Source of the DNA: Rickettsiales bacterium
GTDB taxonomy: Bacteria; Pseudomonadota; Alphaproteobacteria; Rickettsiales; UBA1997
DNA length: 17,036 nt
Direction of reading: 5' to 3'
Assembly: GCA_023262945.1 (NCBI GenBank)
Contig: JALQXY010000041.1
Location: 1 to 17,036 of the forward strand
How positions within the stretch are numbered: position 1 is the stretch's first letter; each line of letters begins with the position of its first letter. The notes under the pieces were generated by a model. It was given only the letters and a program-made list of their open reading frames with translations, was not told the origin of the DNA and ran no database searches. Below are positions 14,501 through 17,036 of this stretch, one piece after another. Made by a program: the position numbers and the translations under genes.

Positions 14501-14619
14501 GGTATAGTGGCAAACTTAAAAATTACTACGATTATACAAATGAATTTCCTAAAGAACTGTATGATGAATTATTAAAAATTGGTTTTGACTTTCATCAATT
14601 TGATGGCTCAAAACACTAA
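11521..14619 (+). CDS. Mrr-like nuclease - SF2 helicase fusion with helicase-associated repeats
   Basis: A 1032-residue multidomain protein. The N-terminal 160 residues look like an Mrr-type PD-(D/E)xK domain: helix with E38, D82 in DYGIDLIL, then AVQCKFK with Q96-x-K98. An SF2 helicase core follows: Walker A PCGAGKT (208-214), DEAH (329-332), MTATPR (motif III, from 364), HTR near 469, TEGVD near 525 and QAAGRALR (550-557, motif VI). The C-terminal 360 residues carry five helicase-associated (HA) type repeats, at about 670-730, 737-801, 808-865, 874-932 and 951-1025, each with W, LxxW and a conserved helix, presumably binding DNA. ATP-driven DNA translocation coupled to cleavage is the likely activity, as in restriction or anti-phage systems. 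It is followed by the RhuM gene after 17 bases. No methyltransferase is nearby, so it is not a classical type I or III restriction enzyme. Confidence 0.88.
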   Translation: MKNFEDIFKNVSSWNECKENMVLFANNNYSLVGKELFEKFAKYYFLCNPSVKNDYKKVWLYNEIPYEIKEKLNLPNKDYGIDLILQNNHYEFVAVQCKFKLDENKKLCWTKDKIGNFFGSTNKVDGYIVFSNAFDIDEVSQTRNQHFQFINITDLLEIKTETFLAISDFLNNSKVKNQLLSPKPHQETAIQNAVNYYANNNIGKLILPCGAGKTLTSLWIKEALNTNSTLVILPSLSLLRQFKNEWKSQSKQQFDYLCVCSDSDIDNDDDTIKTKTYQVDIKVSSNPEEIRQFLEREAQKIIFSTYQSLDKVRDSIAKTDIFFDFSICDEAHRTAGMKNKDTKESNYTLIHDNSQINVKNRLFMTATPRVASINAKTRAKDGDVYLYCMDDENLFGKEIYRMSFADAIDEGILVDYKIVAIGISKEEISQYLNNKRLELPNYSLDDIANNYAVEFILDEYSLNHAVTFHTRVKYAESFENIHKKITNETIAFSINGKNSSTERSLKLNSFKKNPRAVISNAKCLTEGVDIPAIDAVFFCDPKNSKIDIVQAAGRALRKADGKKIGYIIIPIYHSQKTKKEDVIAGLAFKRLIDVIKAMADHDERLQDEIDAIASGKRFLKSDSKIDYIEKGVSNDEASNIKESPIKLLNFNEDLKQYYFSEIIEKASDGWNLNFQKFCNWLKENNGSYPTKEENLNLYAWTMAQRQRTRKNINKLSPERINKLNEINFIWDQHEHSWNEKYQKLIEWKNINPDSLKWPSQRSKEPVEHELAVWFLKLRSDYKKGIIGEERFNKLVEINFPFDPHLDKWMVIYEQLKEFINKNGRFPSPAQDKKGDKFYMWLRGQIDKFSKLSKNQQKLLEEINYQDFESQFNSWGKNYDKLAEFIQNNQRLPRPDHKKGEINLYNWFINQRRQFKDDKLEKDQIDSLLSLEFVNDFFQLEEGKRQARSLKKSLARCEELAEFRKNNPERWPSMASSNSKQEKDLCKWLMYIKNWYSGKLKNYYDYTNEFPKELYDELLKIGFDFHQFDGSKH

Positions 14620-14636
14620 CCACAACTCGCTAAGAA

Positions 14637-15668
14637 ATGTCAAAAAACAACCAAGAAGCACAAAAAAACTCGCAAATCCTCATCTATCAAAGCGAAGATG
14701 GCAAAATAAAGCTTGATGTTGAATTGCAACAAGAAACTGTTTGGCTTAATCAAGAGCAAATGGCGGTTTTATTTGGTAAAGCCAGAAGCACAATCTCAGA
14801 ACATATTCAAAATATTTTTAAGGAAGGAGAATTAAACGAAAATGTGGTATGTCGGGATTTCCGACAAACCACTCTGCACGGTGCAATTAAAGGTAAAACA
14901 CAAGAAATTGATGTTAAATATTACAATCTTGATGTGATAATTTCTGTTGGCTATCGCGTTAAATCAAAACAAGGAACACAATTTAGAATTTGGGCAACTG
15001 GTAGGCTTAAAGAATATATTATCAAAGGCTTTGTTTTAAATGATGAAAGGTTCAAAGCTGGAAAATCGATGAACTATTTTGATGAACTGCAAGAAAGAAT
15101 TAGAGAAATTCGACTTTCTGAGCGGTTTTTTTATCAAAAAATCAAAGATATCTACAAAACCAGCATTGATTATGACGCAAAAGATGAAAAAACCGTCGAA
15201 TTCTTTAAAATTGTGCAAAATAAGCTGTTATGGGCAATAAGCAAACAAACAGCAGCCGAAATTGTTTTTAAAAGGGCTGATGCAAATTTGCCTTTTATGG
15301 GCATGAAATCGATTGATAAAAAAACTGAAAAATCGATTACAAAAAAAGACTCAGAAATTAGCAAAAATTATTTGGATGAAGATGAAATAAAACTGCTTGG
15401 GCTTTTGGTTGAGCAATATCTTGCTTTTGCTGAGACAATGGCAAATCAGCAAACTCCAATGTATATGAAAGATTGGATTGAAAGACTTGATGCTATTTTA
15501 AGTCTCAATGGTAGAGAAATTTTGAAACATGCGGGAAAAATAAAGCACAAAGTTGCAATTGAAAAATCTAGCGATGAATATCAAAAATTTAAAGAATTGC
15601 AAAGAGCTAAAATTAAAGAAGAGAGTCTAACAGAACTTGAAAATGATCTCAAAAATCTAAAACAATAA
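14637..15668 (+). CDS. rhuM: RhuM-family protein
   Basis: The 343-residue product matches the RhuM family (named after a Salmonella pathogenicity island gene; biochemical function unknown). Seen are VWLNQEQMAVLFGKARSTIS (about 35-54, HTH-like), HIQNIFKEGEL, then YYNLDVIISVGYRVKSKQGT and FRIWATGRLKEYIIKGF, all hallmarks of the family, and a helical C-terminal half rich in K and E. Length is typical and the gene appears complete, although an insertion sequence begins four bases after the stop. RhuM genes are common in mobile islands and near restriction systems. Here it follows the helicase-nuclease gene by 17 bases in the same direction, so an accessory role in that module is possible. The gene symbol is by family resemblance only. 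Confidence 0.85.
   Translation: MSKNNQEAQKNSQILIYQSEDGKIKLDVELQQETVWLNQEQMAVLFGKARSTISEHIQNIFKEGELNENVVCRDFRQTTLHGAIKGKTQEIDVKYYNLDVIISVGYRVKSKQGTQFRIWATGRLKEYIIKGFVLNDERFKAGKSMNYFDELQERIREIRLSERFFYQKIKDIYKTSIDYDAKDEKTVEFFKIVQNKLLWAISKQTAAEIVFKRADANLPFMGMKSIDKKTEKSITKKDSEISKNYLDEDEIKLLGLLVEQYLAFAETMANQQTPMYMKDWIERLDAILSLNGREILKHAGKIKHKVAIEKSSDEYQKFKELQRAKIKEESLTELENDLKNLKQ
14844..14872 (+). repeat. GC-rich hairpin inside the RhuM gene
   Basis: GTGGTATGTCGG (14844-14855) pairs with CCGACAAACCAC (14861-14872) with one A/A mismatch and a 5-base loop. TGCAC-G-GTGCA follows at 14875-14885. Both are GC-richer than their surroundings. They fall in the codons for NVVCRDFRQTTLHG, a stretch that seems native to RhuM proteins, so this may be chance or an mRNA structure rather than an inserted palindromic element. 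Confidence 0.4.
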
Positions 15669-15672
15669 ATCA

Positions 15673-15688
15673 AAGACCCCTGCGAATC
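15673..15688 (+). repeat. left terminal inverted repeat of the IS
   Basis: AAGACCCCTGCGAATC. It matches the inverted right end 17021-17036 with one mismatch (G/A at base 12). It starts four bases beyond the RhuM stop codon. Confidence 0.85.
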
Positions 15689-15715
15689 GCATCAATTCCT
15701 TAACTTAACTTAGTT

Positions 15716-15733
15716 TAATTTTTTAAAAAATTA
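15716..15733. repeat. 18-base AT palindrome within the IS left end
   Basis: TAATT followed by T and A runs and TTA forms a perfect 18-base palindrome with six T then six A at its centre. It lies between the left IS end and the transposase 3' end. It may act as a weak bidirectional transcription stop, for the transposase transcript on one strand and RhuM on the other, but it has no GC stem. Confidence 0.35.
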
Positions 15734-15840
15734 GATTTTTTGATTATTTCTCTAATTTTTAGTCAAAAATACTCTATATTTTGGCTATTTTTGTGGTATT
15801 TCTTGATATTTCTGGGTTATTTTGTGGATTTTAAGCGCAA

Positions 15841-16881
15841 CTATCCTGTTAAAAGCTGTTTTTGTGGTAGAATTAACTGCACTTTATTAACTGCTTTTAG
15901 CAGATTTAAGCAAATAGCTTTTAGTGTAAATTGAGCTTGGACTTTTTTGGTGGTAAAGTAAGAAGCTTTAGTGAATTTAAATCTTCTTTTTAAAGTGCCA
16001 AAAGTTTGTTCAACTCTAAATCTTCTTTTGGAAACTGCTTTATTAAATCTTTTTTGCCAAATAGTCATTGGCTTACCTTTAGGCTTTTTATACATTATTC
16101 TGGTTTTAATACCTCTTTTTCTAAGAGCCTGTCTATTTCCTTTAGAATCATAACCCTTATCTCCACCATACTCATGAGCATTAACTATCATATCTTCAAG
16201 CTTATTAATTTCAGACTCATTAGCTGGAACTGTCATGGTTTTATTGATAAAACCTTCATCATCTACTGTGGCAAACGCCTTATAACCAAAAGTTGATTTG
16301 TTGCCTTTTTTTAACCAGGTAGCATCAGGATCTGCTGAATTAATTTCTTTAAACTCAGAGTTATTATTAAATTCATCTTCATTTCTATCTTGGGGAATTT
16401 CTTCTTCTAGAATCTTATTCTTTGGTCTAGCATTTGATTGAATAAGAGTAGCATCTAATATTGCCATATTAGCTTTTTGTAATTTTAAACCTAAATTAGC
16501 TAATTGTGAATTAATTTCATTTAATAATTTTTCTAATAAATTATGCTCAATTAATTTATTTCTAAATCTACAGATAGTTGTTTCATCAGGAATATTATCA
16601 ATAAGATCAAAGCCACAAAATAACATAAAATCTATTCTTACATTTAAAGCCTCTTCTAACCCAGCATCACTTAAACAATGCCAATTTTGTAAAAGAATTG
16701 CTTTAAACATTGATAAAGCATCATATGGCACAACACCCGCTATTTTACCATCACCTAAATTCTTGTTAATCTTGCGAACTTTGTAATCAATGCGACCCCA
16801 ATTGATTAATCTGTTCATCTTCATTAATTGATTATTATTACCAATTCTTCTAGTTGCACCCAAAGAAAAGAAAGTAGCCAT
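15841..16881 (-). CDS. IS5-family DDE transposase
   Basis: The 346-residue transposase cuts and joins the IS ends. The N-terminal DUF772-type region (about 45-125) includes IPDETTICRFRNKL. The DDE catalytic core then has D143 (LDATLIQSNARPK), D241 (GGDKGYDSKGNRQALRKRG) and E291 (RFRVEQTFGTLKRRFKF), with GYKAFATVDDEGF between them. All three acidic residues are present and there is no frameshift, so the enzyme appears intact. Transcription is toward the left end of the element. The ATG at 16881 has no clear Shine-Dalgarno, common in IS elements to limit expression. Confidence 0.93.
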   Translation of the reverse strand: MATFFSLGATRRIGNNNQLMKMNRLINWGRIDYKVRKINKNLGDGKIAGVVPYDALSMFKAILLQNWHCLSDAGLEEALNVRIDFMLFCGFDLIDNIPDETTICRFRNKLIEHNLLEKLLNEINSQLANLGLKLQKANMAILDATLIQSNARPKNKILEEEIPQDRNEDEFNNNSEFKEINSADPDATWLKKGNKSTFGYKAFATVDDEGFINKTMTVPANESEINKLEDMIVNAHEYGGDKGYDSKGNRQALRKRGIKTRIMYKKPKGKPMTIWQKRFNKAVSKRRFRVEQTFGTLKRRFKFTKASYFTTKKVQAQFTLKAICLNLLKAVNKVQLILPQKQLLTG

Positions 16882-17020
16882 AAATTAATAAAATAAGTAA
16901 AAAATAAATGTTAGTAAACGGTCGTAATGCCAGATAAATAATGGCTTTATGTTAGTTTAGCACTTATCTTTTACAAGGAAAAAGAGAGAAATTTCATAAA
17001 AAAATCAATTAAAATTAGAT

Positions 17021-17036
17021 GATTTGCAGGGGTCTT
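17021..17036 (-). repeat. right terminal inverted repeat of the IS
   Basis: Reading inward on the minus strand it is AAGACCCCTGCAAATC, matching the left end 15673-15688 at 15 of 16 bases. It coincides with the end of the window, so one or more further bases could belong to it. Confidence 0.85.

Larger units (their letters stand above)
15673..17036 (-). mobile_element. complete IS5-family insertion sequence (about 1.36 kb)
   Basis: A transposase gene is bounded by terminal inverted repeats. The left end AAGACCCCTGCGAATC (15673-15688) and the reverse complement of the right end, AAGACCCCTGCAAATC (17021-17036), agree at 15 of 16 bases. The window stops at the right end, so the target duplication and the exact last base cannot be checked. 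The left 168 bases (15673-15840) are noncoding apart from the repeat. The element lies just after the RhuM stop codon and does not disrupt that gene. Confidence 0.88.

Noticed and set aside
15673..15696. attR copy of the tRNA-Ser 3' end
   Set aside because: The segment resembled a boundary, but it shares no useful stretch with the tRNA 3' end and matches the inverted end of the IS at 17021-17036 instead.
15740..16296. Plus-strand frames opposite the transposase
   Set aside because: They are antisense to an intact DDE transposase and encode hydrophobic low-complexity products.
1..17036. CRISPR array
   Set aside because: No regularly spaced repeats of 20-40 bases with unique spacers were seen. 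The only tandem repeat (4582-4625) has no spacers.

Overview
The window is strongly AT-rich and uses the standard code (TGA acts as a stop, for example at the end of the methyltransferase gene). The conserved genes (a MidA/NDUFAF7-type methyltransferase, a DUF2628 membrane protein next to hisH, L20/L35, P4-type islands at a tRNA gene) and the AT-rich codon use point to an alphaproteobacterium, plausibly a Rickettsiales-like or other reduced host-associated lineage. That placement is inference from gene content, not from a phylogeny.

Region 1 (1-4763) is chromosomal backbone. On the minus strand a tight cluster reads DUF2628 protein, hisH, methyltransferase, bioB, with gaps of 20 and 12 bases and then a 14-base overlap. 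Upstream of it, after a 362-base gap, lie rpmI-rplT (minus), a tRNA-Ile(CAT, minus) and a tRNA-Ser(TGA, plus). The tRNA-Ser gene marks the island boundary.

Region 2 (4764-8821) is the first island module. A P4-type tyrosine integrase (arm-binding DUF4102 domain plus full R-H-R-H-Y catalytic set) starts 167 bases after the tRNA-Ser CCA. Its stop codon overlaps the ATG of a 600-residue protein of unknown function (TAATG). That protein appears to carry a PD-(D/E)xK-like nuclease core with a Q-x-K variant and is followed at once by a 297-residue Mrr-like nuclease (D...ECK). I read the 600/297 pair as a candidate two-gene defence module co-expressed with the integrase.

Region 3 (8822-10926) is a second mobile module. 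A leader dense in palindromes precedes an AlpA-family regulator, a helix-turn-helix protein with a four-cysteine zinc ribbon, and a second, unrelated tyrosine integrase, each 12 bases apart. A convergent 70-residue ORF overlaps the integrase end.

Region 4 (10927-15672) has a small XRE-type regulator behind a perfect palindromic operator candidate, then a 1032-residue fusion (Mrr-like nuclease, SF2 helicase, five helicase-associated repeats) and, 17 bases on, a RhuM-family protein. This is a second candidate defence module.

Region 5 (15673-17036) is a complete IS5-family insertion sequence with 16-base terminal inverted repeats (15 of 16 matching). It begins four bases after the RhuM stop codon, and the window ends at its right end. 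The right end of the island itself is not visible.
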